Under the pieces are notes generated by a model. That model saw only the letters and a list, made by a program, of their open reading frames with translations, did not search any database and was not told where the DNA came from. A stretch of 64,000 nt of DNA from Triticum aestivum. Its lineage: Eukaryota > Streptophyta > Magnoliopsida > Poales > Poaceae. Location of the stretch: contig NC_057807.1 of assembly GCF_018294505.1 (NCBI RefSeq), positions 137,856,747 to 137,920,746 of the forward strand, given 5' to 3'. Position numbers and translations under genes: made by a program. Shown here one piece after another: positions 54,167-64,000 of the stretch. How positions within the stretch are numbered: position 1 is the stretch's first letter; every line of letters starts with the position of its first letter.

Positions 54167-57100
54167 ATGAACCGGCAATGGATGTACGATGACAGACACA
54201 CCTCCGAGTACATTAAGGGCATGCATGATTTTCTCGAAGTGGCTGAGGCAAACAAGCAGAATGGTTTTATGTGTTATCCATGCCCTATATGTGGGAATAC
54301 GAAGTCTTACTCTGACCGGAAAATCCTTCACGCCCACCTGCTTTACAAGGGTTTCATGCCACACTGTAATGTTTGGACGAGGCACGGAGAAATAGGGGTT
54401 ATGATGGAAGACGGCGAAGAAGAAGAGTACGATGACAACTATGTGCCCCCTGAATACGGTGATGCTACTGAACATCAAAAGGAACCAGACGATGTGCATG
54501 ATGATGCTGCAACGGGCGAAGCTGCTGAAGATCAAGAGGGACCAGACGATGTGCCCGATGATGACGATCTCCACCGGGTCATTGTTGATGCAAGGACGCA
54601 ATGCGAAAGTCAAAAGGAGAAGCTGAAGTTCGATCGCATGTTAGAGGATCACAAAAAAGGGTTGTACCCCAATTGCGAAGATGGCAACACAAAGCTCGGT
54701 ACCGTACTGGAATTGCTGCAGTGGAAGGCAGAGAATGTTGTGCCTGACAAAGGATTTGAGAAGCTACTGAAAATATTGAAGAAGAAGCTTCCAAAGGATA
54801 ATGAATTGCCCGACAGTACATACGCAGCAAAGAAGGTTGTATGCCCTCTAGGATTGGAGGTGCAGAAGATACATGCATGCCCTAATGATTGCATCCTCTA
54901 CCGCGGTGCGTACAAGGATCTGAACGCATGCCCGGTATGCGGTGCATTACAGTATAGGATCAGACGAGATGACCCTGGTGATGTTGACGGTGAGCCCCCC
55001 AGGAAGAGGGTTCCTGCGAAGGTGATGCGGTATGCTCCTATAATACCACGGTTGAAACGTCTGTTCAGAAATGGAGAGCATGCCAAGTTGATGCGATGGC
55101 ACAGAGAGGACCGTAAGAAAGACCGGGAAGTTGAGAGCACCCGCTGACGGGTCGCAGTGGAGAAAAATCGAGAGAAAGTACTAGGATGAGTTTGCAAGTG
55201 ACCCAAGGAACATATGGTTTGCTTTAAGCGCGGATGGCATTAATCCTTTCGGGGAGCAGAGCAGCAATCACAGCACCTGGCCCATGACTCTATGTATGTA
55301 TAACCTTACTCCTTGGATGTGCATGAAGCAGAAGTTCATTATGATGCCAGTTCTCATCCAAGGCCCTAAGCAACCCGTCAACGACATTGATGTGTACCTA
55401 AGGCCATTAGTTGAAGAACTTTTACAGCTGTGGAATGGAAACGGTGTACGTACATGGGATGAGCACAAACAGGAGGAATTTGACCTAAAGGTGTTGTTGT
55501 TCGTGACCATCAACGATTGGCCCGCTCTTAGTAACCTTTCAGGACAGACAAACAGGGATAACACGCATGCACGCACTGTTTACTTGACACCGATAGTATA
55601 TACCTGGGAAGCTGCAAGAAGAATGTGTACCTAGGCCATCGTCGATTTCTTCCGACCAACCATCAATGTCGAAAGAAAGGCAAGCATTTCAAAGGCGAGG
55701 CAGATCACCGGAAGAAGCCCGCCATGCGTACCGGTGATCACGTACTTGCTATGGTCAATGATTTACACGTAATCTTTGGAAAGGGTCCCAGCGCACTAGC
55801 TATTCCGAATGACGCTGAGGGACACGCACCCATGTGGAAGAAGAAATCTATATTTTGGGACCTACCCTACTAGAAAGACCTAGAGGTCCGCTCTTCAATC
55901 GACGTGATGCACGTGACGAAGAACCTTTGCGTGAACCTGCTAGGCTTCTTGGGCGTGTATGGAAAGACAAAAGATACACCTGAGGCATGGGAGGACCTGC
56001 AATGTTTGCATGAAAAAGACGGCATGCCTCCGAAGCAGTATGAAGGTCCTGCCAGCTATGCTCTTACGAAAGAAGAGAAAGAAATCTTCTTTGAATGCCT
56101 GCTCAGTATGAAGGTCCCGACTGGCTTCTCGTCGAATATAAAGGGAATAATAAATATGCCAGAGAAAAGTTCCAGAACCTAAAGTCTCATGACTGCCACG
56201 TGATTATGATGCAACTGCTTCCAGTTGCATTGAGGGGGCTTCTACCGGAAAATGTCTGATTAGCCATTGTGAAGCTATGTGCATTCCTCAATGCAATCTC
56301 TCAGAAGGTGATCGATCCAGAAATCGTACCAAAGCTAAGGAGTGATGTGGCGCAATGTCTTGTCAGTTTCGAGCTGGTGTTCCCACCATCCTTCTTCAAT
56401 ATCATGACGCACGTCCTAGTTCATCTAGTCGACGAGATTGTCATTCTGGGGCCCGTATTTCTACACAATATGTTCCCCTTTGAGAGGTTCATGGGAGTCC
56501 TAAAGAAATATGTCTGTAACCGCGCTAGGCCAGAAGGAAGCATCTTCATGGGCCATCAAACAGAGGATGTCATCGGGTTTTGTGTTGACTTCATTCCTGG
56601 CCTTAAGAAGATAGGTCTCCCTAAATCACGGTATGTGGGGAGACTGACTGGAAAAGGCACGCTTGGAAGGGACTCAGTAATATGCAGGGACGGATATTCT
56701 TAGTCTCAAGCACACTACACAGTTCTACATAACTCTACCTTGGTGACCCCGTATGTCGATGAACACAAGAACAGTCTGCGCTCCAAACACCCGGAGTAGT
56801 GCGACGACTGGATTACATGTGAACACATCAGGACTTTCAGCAGTTGGTTGGAAACACGTCTCAGAGGTGACAACACTATTTATGATGAGCTGTACTTGTT
56901 GTCCAGGGGACCATCTTTGACTGTATTGATTTACAAAGGATACGAGATGAATGGGAATACATTTTACACGATTGACCAAGATCAAAAGAGCACCAAGAAA
57001 AACAGCGATGTCTGCTTTGATGCAACAACCGAGAGGGGAAAGGACACATATTATGGTTACATAGTGGACATATGGGAACTTGACTACGAACATGATTTTA

Positions 57101-57516
57101 AGGTCCCTTTGTTTAAGTGCAAATGGGTCAATCTGTCAGGAGGCGGGGTATAGGTAGACCCACAGTACGGAATGACAACAGTGGATCTGAAAAATCTTGG
57201 GTACACTAACAAACCGTTCGTCCTAGCCAATGATGTGGCACAGGTTATCTATGTGAAGGACATGTCTACCAGACCGAGAAAAGGAAAAGATAAGGAAGCG
57301 AATACATCATACGATGAGCCAAAGTGCCACATAGTTCTTTCAGGAAAAAGGGACATCGTGGGAGTGGAGGGCAAGACAGACATGTCTGAAGATTATGAAA
57401 AGTTTCATCAAATTCCTCCCTTCAAAGTCAAGGCCGACCCAAGCATCCTGATAAACGATGAAGATTATCCATGGTTACGGCGCAATAAGCAAATGACACA
57501 AGCGAAGAAAAAGTGA
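54167..57516 (+). pseudogene. Caspar-like CACTA tnp2-type transposase, heavily mutated
   Basis: Starts MNRQWMYDDRHTSEYIKGMH. The first frame (54167-55147) has the transposase-associated domain (CYPCPICGNTKSYSD), an acidic insert and CPNDCILYRGAYKDLNACPVC. Tnp2 follows: SADGINPFGEQSSNHSTWPM, VLIQGPKQPVNDIDVYLRPL, DWPALSNLSGQTN, and in another frame VYLGHRRFLP and KKKSIFWDLPY. Then DUF4218 (56269-56703: FNIMTHVLVHLVDEI, NRARPEGSIF) and DUF4216 (56848-57516: YYGYIVDIWELDYE, KPFVLANDVAQVIYVKDM). Breaks: frameshifts near 55135 and 55565-55625; stops at 55182-55184, 55871-55873, 56178-56180, 56257-56259 and 57151-57153. Not functional. Confidence 0.85.
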
Positions 57517-57760
57517 AGACTTTCTCCCGCAATTATTATGATGATACCATGCCAACTTTGTAACAGACGAGTATGATACCATTGTCCGTTTTGTACATGC
57601 ACATGCTATGTGGGTGAAATTATGATACCATGCCAACTTTCAACTTTTTCAGAGTTCATTTGAAATGCTTTAATGTCTTATGGTTCGGCCCTCGTAATAC
57701 CATTAATCCCGGTTTGCTCCTTGTCAACTATGTTCTCACCAAGAACACTCTCAAGAGGGC
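57517..57760 (+). other. 3' UTR of the tnp2-type transposase
   Basis: AT-rich, no ORF. ATGATACCAT(G/T)CCAAC is repeated at about 57540 and 57620. Confidence 0.35.
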
Positions 57761-57965
57761 AGCCATGTGGGCCATTGGTCCCGGTTCGTCTGGACCTTTT
57801 GGTCCCGGTTCCACGCATGAACCGGGACCCATGCGCCTCGCCCCTGGCCCATGACCATTAGTCCCGGTTTGGCCACAAACCGGAACTAAAGGGTTGGTCC
57901 AAGTTGGACTCAGAGTTTAGTCCCACCTCGCCAACTGAAGGGCGCTCACACCGGTTTATAAGCCC
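57761..57965. repeat. CACTA subterminal repeat cluster II
   Basis: Units GGTCCCGGTTCGTCTGG, GAACCGGGACCC and TTAGTCCCGGTTTGG, then a TTTAGTCCCACCTCGCCAAC block with TTTATAAGCCC. This block is the inverted counterpart of 58790-58850. Confidence 0.7.
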
Positions 57966-58003
57966 GTCCCTCTCTGCCTTGTTGAGCTCCTCTCAAAGTG
58001 AAA

Positions 58004-58112
58004 ATAGATGCCCCTACACAGGGAATTTGACCTAAATTCATAGTGAATTTCTCTGAAATTCATAGAAATTTATTATGAATTTAGGTTGAATTTTCTCTAT
58101 AGGCGCATCTAT
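58004..58112. repeat. Imperfect palindrome (109 bp foldback)
   Basis: Left arm from ATAGATGCCCCTAC pairs with the right arm ending GCGCATCTAT; arms are about 50 bp and roughly 85% complementary. It lies between clusters II and III and could fold into a long hairpin. Confidence 0.75.
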
Positions 58113-58186
58113 GTTCATTTTTTTAGTAAAGTTAATCACAAACTTGTGATTCACACAAATTTCAAAGAATTCAAATTTTAACTATT

Positions 58187-58615
58187 CAAATTTGAAAACT
58201 AATGGCACTAACAGAAAGTTATAATTTTTCTAAAACTAATGGCACTAACAGAAAGTTTATAATTTTGCTGACCTAAAAGCAAAAAGAATTAAAAAATAAA
58301 GCAAAAAACAAAAGAAAATAAATAATGCAGAAAACAAAACAAAAAAACTGGAAACAAAATAAAAATAGCAACAATAAGTATTTTGTTGTAAGTAGAAACA
58401 AAATAAAATAAATAAAGCAACAAAGAAATAAAAAATAAAAAAAGTGTTTTCAAATTTGAAAACTAATGGCACTAACAGAAAGTCTATAATTTTTCTAAAA
58501 CTAAAAGCAAAAATAATTAAAAAATAAAACAAAAAACAAAAGAAAATAAATAATGCAGAAAACAAAACAAAAAAACTGGGAAAAAAATAAAAATGGCAAC
58601 AATAAGTAAAGAAAA
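58187..58615. repeat. AT-rich tandem duplication, about 262 bp period
   Basis: CAAATTTGAAAACTAATGGC occurs at about 58187 and 58450, with matching downstream text (ATAATGCAGAAAACAAAAC) in both. The shorter ACTAATGGCACTAACAGAAA occurs three times. ORFs here are low-complexity artefacts. Confidence 0.7.
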
Positions 58616-58639
58616 CAAAAAACAAAAAAAGTGCCTCCC

Positions 58640-59070
58640 ACTGGCCCCCCACGGCCTGAATACGACTAGAAACCCTACCATGGGCCAGGATTCAGGCCCG
58701 CAAAAGGCCCAGCAGGCCCACAGGCAAAGCAGTGTCAGATTAGGCCCATAGGCCTGCAGTTCAGAGGAGTTCGAGAGAGAGGAGGCAGCAGTGCTTATAA
58801 GTAGGTGGTCGACGCTCTCAACTAGCGAGGTGGGACTAAACTCCCACCACCACGCTGCTGTGCAAGGCCATTGGTCCCGGTTGGTGGCACGAACCGAGAC
58901 CAATGCCACCCTTTGGTCCTGGTTCGTGGCACCAACCGGGACCAATGCCTCCCTTTAGTCCCGGTTGGTCCCGGTTCATGGCACCAACCGGAACCAATGC
59001 CTCCCTTTAGTCCCGGTTGGTGCCACCAACCGGGACCAACCGGTGCCACGAACCGGGACCAATACTCTCA
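58640..59070. repeat. CACTA subterminal repeat cluster III
   Basis: CTTATAAG, then GAGGTGGGACTAAACTCCCA, then six or more palindromic units of GGTTGGTGGCAC and CCAACCGGGACCAA. It ends at AGTATATAAGAAAG (about 59072), a likely TATA box for the second gene. Confidence 0.75.
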
Positions 59071-59831
59071 GTATATAAGAAAGCACTTGGCGTTTTTCAG
59101 ATTCATCTGCATCAGTTCCCCCGCCCCGACGACGCCACCAGGCTGCCCGAGCTCGCCCCGTCGTCACTGTCGCCGCCCTCTGCTGCCTCGTCGACGCGCA
59201 GCCGCCTGCCCTAAGCACGCCGCCAGCGGCCCGCCCCGACCATGCTGCGCGCCCCTGCCCCGACCACGTCGTCGTCGCCCCAGCTGCCCCACGCCGCTGT
59301 CGCCTCTGCCTCGCCCTGCCCCGACCACACCGCCGTCGCCTCTGCCCTTCCCCGATCGCGCCACCGTCACCTCTACCCCGACGCGCGCCGTGCCCCTACC
59401 CCGACCATGCCGCACCTCTCCCTTTGGTCAGGGCCGGCACCGCCCCCCTCTTCCCCCTATTTTTTTGCACATATATAGATGTTTTATTCCTGATTATATG
59501 TATATGTATGAGTATATGTATGTGCGTATATCTGTTTATATGTCCTTTTTTTAGATTTTTGTTTTTTGCATTTTTACAAAAATGCATATATGTATGTATA
59601 TATGTTCTCTGTGTATATATATGTTCATGTATATATGCAAAAGATAGATTTTAAGAAAAAAATAGTATTTTTTTCTGTTCGTAGATTTTTTTGGTGATAT
59701 TAATTATTGTAAATATGCAAATGTTTGTATATTCATATGAACAATGAATTAGGCAAAACCTTTACTTTTTTTCTAAAATTTCTATTTGAACATTATTTAA
59801 AAAAAACAAGCAATACTACTTCATGTATTTT
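59071..59831 (+). promoter_or_regulatory. Promoter/leader of the second CACTA gene
   Basis: TATATAAG at about 59074, then 59115-59450, which is C-rich with reiterated CCCCGACCA and GCCGTCGCCTCTGCC units, then AT-rich DNA with TATG runs. Pro/Ser/Arg-rich frames are not considered genes. Confidence 0.4.
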
Positions 59832-60020
59832 TAAGAAGGAAGAAGAAGAAAAAGAATGAGAGGAAAAAGGAAATAAGAAGAGGAAGAAGAGGAGAAATTC
59901 TATTTTTTCTTCTTCTCCTCTATTCCTTTCTTCTTCTCCTCTTTTTTTCTTCTTTTTTTTCTTCGATCTTCTCCTCTATTTCTTTCTTCTTCTCCTCTTT
60001 TTATTTCTTCTTCATTTTCT
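59832..60020. repeat. Polypurine tract followed by polypyrimidine tract
   Basis: 59832-59898 is almost all A/G; 59899-60020 is almost all C/T (TTCTTCTTCTCCTC repeats). The two halves are complementary in register (GAAGAAGAGGAG and CTTCTTCTCCTC), so they can form a hairpin or triplex. Confidence 0.75.
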
Positions 60021-60029
60021 TATGTTTTA

Positions 60030-60480
60030 TCGGGTCTGTCGTCGTCGATATACCCCTCCCAATAACTTCAACACGAGGGGGGGGGGTTCGATATACCCCC
60101 TCCCCGATAATATTATTTTCCCATGTACGTATGTCGTCATTGTCGATATAACCCCCTCCCGATAACTTCAACACGTGGGGGGGGGGGGTCGATATACCCC
60201 CTCCCCAATAACATTATTTTCCCGTGTATGTATGTCATCGTTGTCGATATTACCCCCTCTTGACTGTGATAACTTATACCAAAACTCTCGAGGACACCCA
60301 AACCCTAGAAAAAACGATGTCGGTCTCCTACCCCCTCCCGCCGTGCCCCTACCCGACAAAATCTCTCGAGGCCACCCCCTCTCGCTCGACCAAAACTCTC
60401 GAGGACACCCAAGCCCTAGAAAAAAAACGATGTCGGTCTCCTACCCCTCTCGCAGCGCCCCTACCCTTGAAGCGTTGCCG
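60030..60480. repeat. Tandem repeats ahead of the second CACTA gene
   Basis: Unit A, about 110 bp, occurs about two and a half times from 60040 (GTCGATATAYCCCCTCCC, TTATTTTCCC, ACGTATGTCGTC). Unit B, about 120 bp, occurs twice from 60280 and 60400 (CCAAAACTCTCGAGGACACC, ACGATGTCGGTCTCCTACCC). Includes runs of G10 and more. Confidence 0.7.
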
Positions 60481-60586
60481 AGGCCACCCCAAACCCGGAA
60501 TAAGCTCGGTCTATGTTTGCCACTAATATATCCACGTGCTGTCATGTTTGTGTAATAATTGCCATGTTGTAATATTTGCAGAAACA

Positions 60587-63500
60587 ATGAAGCACATACG
60601 AGACGAGGAAGCAGAAGAGGTGTTGGGGGACATAATCTTAGCCAGAGGTGATATCTTGTCGTATCTTAATGACAATGATGGTCTGGAAGAACATGGTGAA
60701 GAAGCAGGCTACGATGATCGAAGAATGGAGGACGGAAGACATGATTATGATGGCTCCGGTGACCCATTGACGGTGCAAGAAGGAGACTGTGATGACGGCT
60801 CCGGTGACCGAACCGAGTCTGGCCAGGTATATATACTAGTTAAGCCTGTGCTGACTAGCTAATTGATGCATTCATTGTTTTGGTATATGTACACATATTA
60901 ATTAACTCTCGTCTTTCTTCTTTTTTCTATCCCTCCGGATCGAGCACAACTTCGGTAAGGAGACGAGGCCCGAAGAAAAAGTTGAGCTCGGATGAAAGGT
61001 TTGAGATCACAGCAATCGCGCACGACGGCGAACTGATCGAACCCATCCGGACAAAGAACGCATTTGCTGCTCAGTGCGGGGTTCTTGTTAGGGACAAGAT
61101 CCCGATCAGCATCCACCAATGGTATAAGCCTAAGAACTAAGACCATGAGGTGTCTTATGTCAATGATATGCAGAAAGATGATCTTTGGACTGAGCTGAAG
61201 GCAAATTTCACCCTACCGCGAGAGGAGGATCCGGAGAAGCCAGTTACAGAGAAATTAATCAAGTCTTTTGCTCTTAAGAAGATGGCAGGCCTATTCAGGA
61301 GGTGGAGGAAAGAGCTGAAAAAGTTTGTCGACAAAGAAGAGACACCAGAATTCATCGGCAAATATGAGAAGATCAGAGATCACTGGCCCGCAGTTGTGGC
61401 CCACACGACATCAGAAAAGAGTAAGAAGATGTCGGCGATAAACAAGCAAAATGCTGCAAAGAAGCAGTTTCACCATCGCACGGGGTCAGGTGGCTACCTC
61501 AAAGCCTGGCCTAAGTGGGCCAAGGCTAAGAATGATCTGCTTGATAAAGGGATCGAACCAGAGACAATGAACTGGCCAGACCATTGCTGGACTTGGTTCT
61601 TCGGGGCTGGCGGAACATTGGACCCTATATCAGGGAAGTGCCATTGGACGGATGAGCAACTGAAAATACCATTCAAGAGGCTTCGGCACTATATCAATGC
61701 AGCACAGCAAGGGACGTTCGTTCCAGACATGGAGAAAGACGAGCTCACAATGGCCCTCGGGAATCCTGAGCACCCTGGACGGACACGAGGCACGCCAGGC
61801 TCCATTCTGTGGAAGGTTGGTTTTCCGGACGCAGGGGGTTACAAAACCCAGGAGAGGAGGAAGAAACTGGAGCATAGGCAACTGCAGGCGCTGCACGAAA
61901 GGGTAATGGGGCTAGAGGAACGAGAAGCAGATCGCAACAAACGACCTGCCGAAGCTTCCCCCGAAGCTACCCCGCCATCTCAGCGGAGAAGCAGCGTGGC
62001 TTCCACCGAGCTGCTTCAGCCGGAGCATGTCTTGACGGTTCCTGCCAGCTATCCCGTGGATGCTATCACGGAGTCTCAAAATTGCCACATTATGACGAAA
62101 TGGATGAATTTGAAGGTCAAGGCGGCTGTTGGCTCTGTTTATCCTACTGAACCAGGCGCAACTTTTCACTGACGGCCGATTCCAGAAGGATATGCTAGGG
62201 TGATGGTGGATGAAATAACGGAGGGATTTGAGGACCTCCAGCTTGACCACCCTAATGGTGAAGGGGAGACTACGCTGGGTTATGCTCTGAAGACTCCATG
62301 CCTATGGCGGAAGGAGCTCATCAACCTTCCGAACTGGACGCCTCCGCCTCCTCCTCCTTCTTCGGTGAGTCAGGGCACTCCTCCTCCTCCACCGCCTCCT
62401 CCTCCGGCGAGTGACGATAAGGGCACTCGGCCTCCTTCTCCGGCACGTGGCGGCACTCCGCGCTCCTTCTCCGCCTGTGCCAGCGCACCCGAGCAGCCAG
62501 CAGCCTCCTCCTTCTCCGCCTCGCCAGCAAGGGCGGAAGAGACCCACCGCCGCCCCGGCTGCTCTGGCGTGTCGTAGTCCTTCTCCTCCACCTCGTAAGC
62601 TAGCACGAAAGAAGACAGACGCCACAGCCGCTCCATCTTCTCCGGCGTCTAGCAGTACAGCCAGAGGCGTGAGGCAATACAGATACGGTCCTTCTCTCAA
62701 GCCTCTAGAGAAGTTACCGTACGAGAGGACCGAGGAGGAAAACGTGAAGATCGTGCGGGCCAAAGTGGACGACTTCTTTGAAGGGTTGAAAGCAAAGAGA
62801 CATCCAGCTCCGGAGGAGAAGGTAGATCCGATGAAAGCAAAGCGCACTACCGATGCCCTGAGGAAACCACCAAAGTCTCCGCTGAGAACCAACTATGAGC
62901 GCATTACTGAACAGACATATCTTGAAGCGGAGCGGTCGGGAAGTACTGTCAGACATCAAAGGTCAAAAGAACGAGCAGCTGCGAAAAAAATTGCCCAGCT
63001 CAGCGAACAAGAATCAATCGTGCCCCCGCTCAATGTGTCTAGCGGCGACATCGTCGCTAATGCTCCGGGGACGGTGGCCGGTTACGGCAATCTTGCAGAT
63101 TACCTGCCTGAAGATCAACTTCCTGATTTCATGAAGGTGGACGAACACAGATACGAGTACGGGAAGCATCTCGTCAAAGATGAAAAATCTTTAACAACGA
63201 TGATGTGAAGATTCCATAATTGGTACATGAAAACCTGCAGAGAGTCTGGGGGCGTGAATAGTTTGTATCTGAGAATGAAAGAGGAGCACGACCTCGTTGG
63301 AACTGATCTGTTGCCTGTTCCATTTGAGGAGTTCTTCGCGTTCTTCAATCAAAAGGCCCTCAATAAATTAACGGTCTTTTGCTACTGTCTGTAAGTACTA
63401 TTTTTGTCATTAAGTCTCTATATATAGCTCGGCTCTTTCATTGCATGTATTTATAATTAATTATCCTCAATATATTATGCAGATTGAAGATCTCGAGTGC

Positions 63501-64000
63501 AGAAAACAAGAAATGTATGATATTGGGTTCATTAACACAAATATCATAGATGAAATTCAGGTTAAAAAGCACGCCGAAGAGGCCGAGGCCAACTTGCTAC
63601 AATCGTTGATCAAAAATCAAAACAAAGATACCATACTCTTTCCTTACAACTTCGAGTGAGTGTTACTGTCGTGTGCATATTCGGTTCCCTTATTACTCGA
63701 GCGAGGTTATAGTAATGTAATTGATGAGTTATGCATGCGTGCGCAGCTTCCACTATGTTCTTCTGGAGATTAAGCTTGAGCGGGGACTAGTAACCGTCTT
63801 AGACTCGAGACGAAAAGCTCCCGAAACCTATGCGGACATGACTAAAATGCTCAACAAGTAAGTTCAATCGATCATTATCGCACCATATCGGCAACTTTTT
63901 GTTCATTTCCTGATATCTCAAGTAATAATAATTATTTTCTTTGTCTTGCAGGGTTTGGAAACAGTTCACCGCAGAAGCTCCGGGACTGCCGAAGGAGCTG
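60587..64000 (+). pseudogene. CACTA second gene: Transposase_24-like plus Ulp1-type protease, partial
   Basis: Starts MKHIRDEEAEEVLGDIILAR. Exon 2 follows near 60940 (VRRRGPKKKLSSDERFEITA). Main exon: DDLWTELKANFTLP, LIKSFALKKMAGLFRRWRKE, NKQNAAKKQFHHRTGSGGYL and WTWFFGAGGTLD, typical of plant Transposase_24, then a coiled coil, a Pro-rich low-complexity linker (62340-62580) with a frame change, and LPYERTEEENVKIVRAKVDD. After introns at 63351-63480, 63656-63747 and 63859-63951 comes the Ulp1/C48 part: FHYVLLEIKLERGLVTVLDS with the catalytic His and Asp. The Cys box lies beyond the window. In-frame stops at 61138-61140, 62170-62172 and 63206-63208. Ulp1-type enzymes cleave SUMO-like conjugates; the role in transposition is unknown. 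Confidence 0.75.

Larger units (their letters stand above)
52867..64000 (+). mobile_element. Caspar-like CACTA transposon, running off the window
   Basis: Begins with the terminus CACTAGTAGAAAAGAGGGC at 52867, preceded by TAA as possible target duplication. It has a subterminal array of CCGGTTGGTGG units, then a small coiled-coil ORF, a tnp2-type transposase, internal subterminal clusters and a Transposase_24/Ulp1-type gene, all on plus. The 3' terminus is beyond 64000. The internal clusters leave open that two CACTA copies are nested or fused here. Confidence 0.8.

Noticed and set aside
58257..58652. Phe/Leu-rich ORF with many apparent membrane segments
   Set aside because: It is a translation of an A-rich tandem repeat on the other strand.
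62302..62892. Antisense 196-residue ORF and Glu/Arg-rich minus-strand frames
   Set aside because: Shadows of the CCT/CTC-repeat, Pro-rich linker of the second CACTA gene.

Overview
This window is plant nuclear DNA, most likely from a Triticeae grass (wheat, barley or Aegilops type). The reasons are GT-AG introns, nested LTR retrotransposons whose LTRs resemble abundant Triticeae families (Sabrina-like, Fatima-like), Caspar-like CACTA elements beginning CACTAGTAGAAAA, grass-type small Helitrons, and two ordinary plant genes inside a mass of transposons. The organism and all family names are recognition from memory; no search was run.

Layout. 1-1.9 kb: degenerate duplicated intergenic repeats and a possible tRNA-derived SINE remnant. 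2.0-2.7 kb: a small two-exon gene for a GRF-type zinc-finger protein with a C-terminal membrane anchor. 3.1-6.7 kb (minus): a decayed CACTA tnp2-type transposase. 7.4-14.9 kb (minus): a truncated Ty3/gypsy element (probably Tekay-like) with one 3.66 kb LTR, primer-binding site, gag, protease and reverse transcriptase. 14.9-18.4 kb: a Tourist-like MITE, a long-TIR (Mutator-like) element, a GT-rich microsatellite and unclassified DNA. About 19-26.2 kb: a CACTA element with a broken, intron-rich Transposase_24-like gene, reiterated exon/intron modules, a GGGCC-rich subterminal array and a clear 3' terminus. 26.2-31.0 kb (minus): a Fatima-like gypsy fragment with gag-protease and one LTR. 31.0-43.1 kb: a tandemly duplicated repeat unit carrying three ~280 bp Helitron-like elements; one unit is split by a complete 8.16 kb Sabrina-like element with both LTRs and a perfect CTGTT target duplication.

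43.4-52.3 kb is the only clear gene island: a VIN3-like (VIL/VEL) chromatin gene on plus, whose second intron holds a 5'-truncated L1-type LINE, converging on a RopGAP gene (CRIB plus RhoGAP) on minus, whose first intron holds a MITE. Both reading frames join cleanly across all inferred splice sites, so both look intact. 52.9-64.0 kb: a Caspar-like CACTA element running off the window. It carries a small coiled-coil/transmembrane ORF, a decayed tnp2 transposase, internal subterminal-repeat clusters, and a second gene of the Transposase_24 plus Ulp1-like protease type.

The transposon genes share one decay signature. Most premature stops lie where the protein family suggests CGA, CAG or TGG, and the inferred changes are C-to-T (on either strand) in CG or CHG context, as expected of long-methylated, silenced plant DNA. 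No CRISPR, operon, rRNA or functional tRNA gene was seen.
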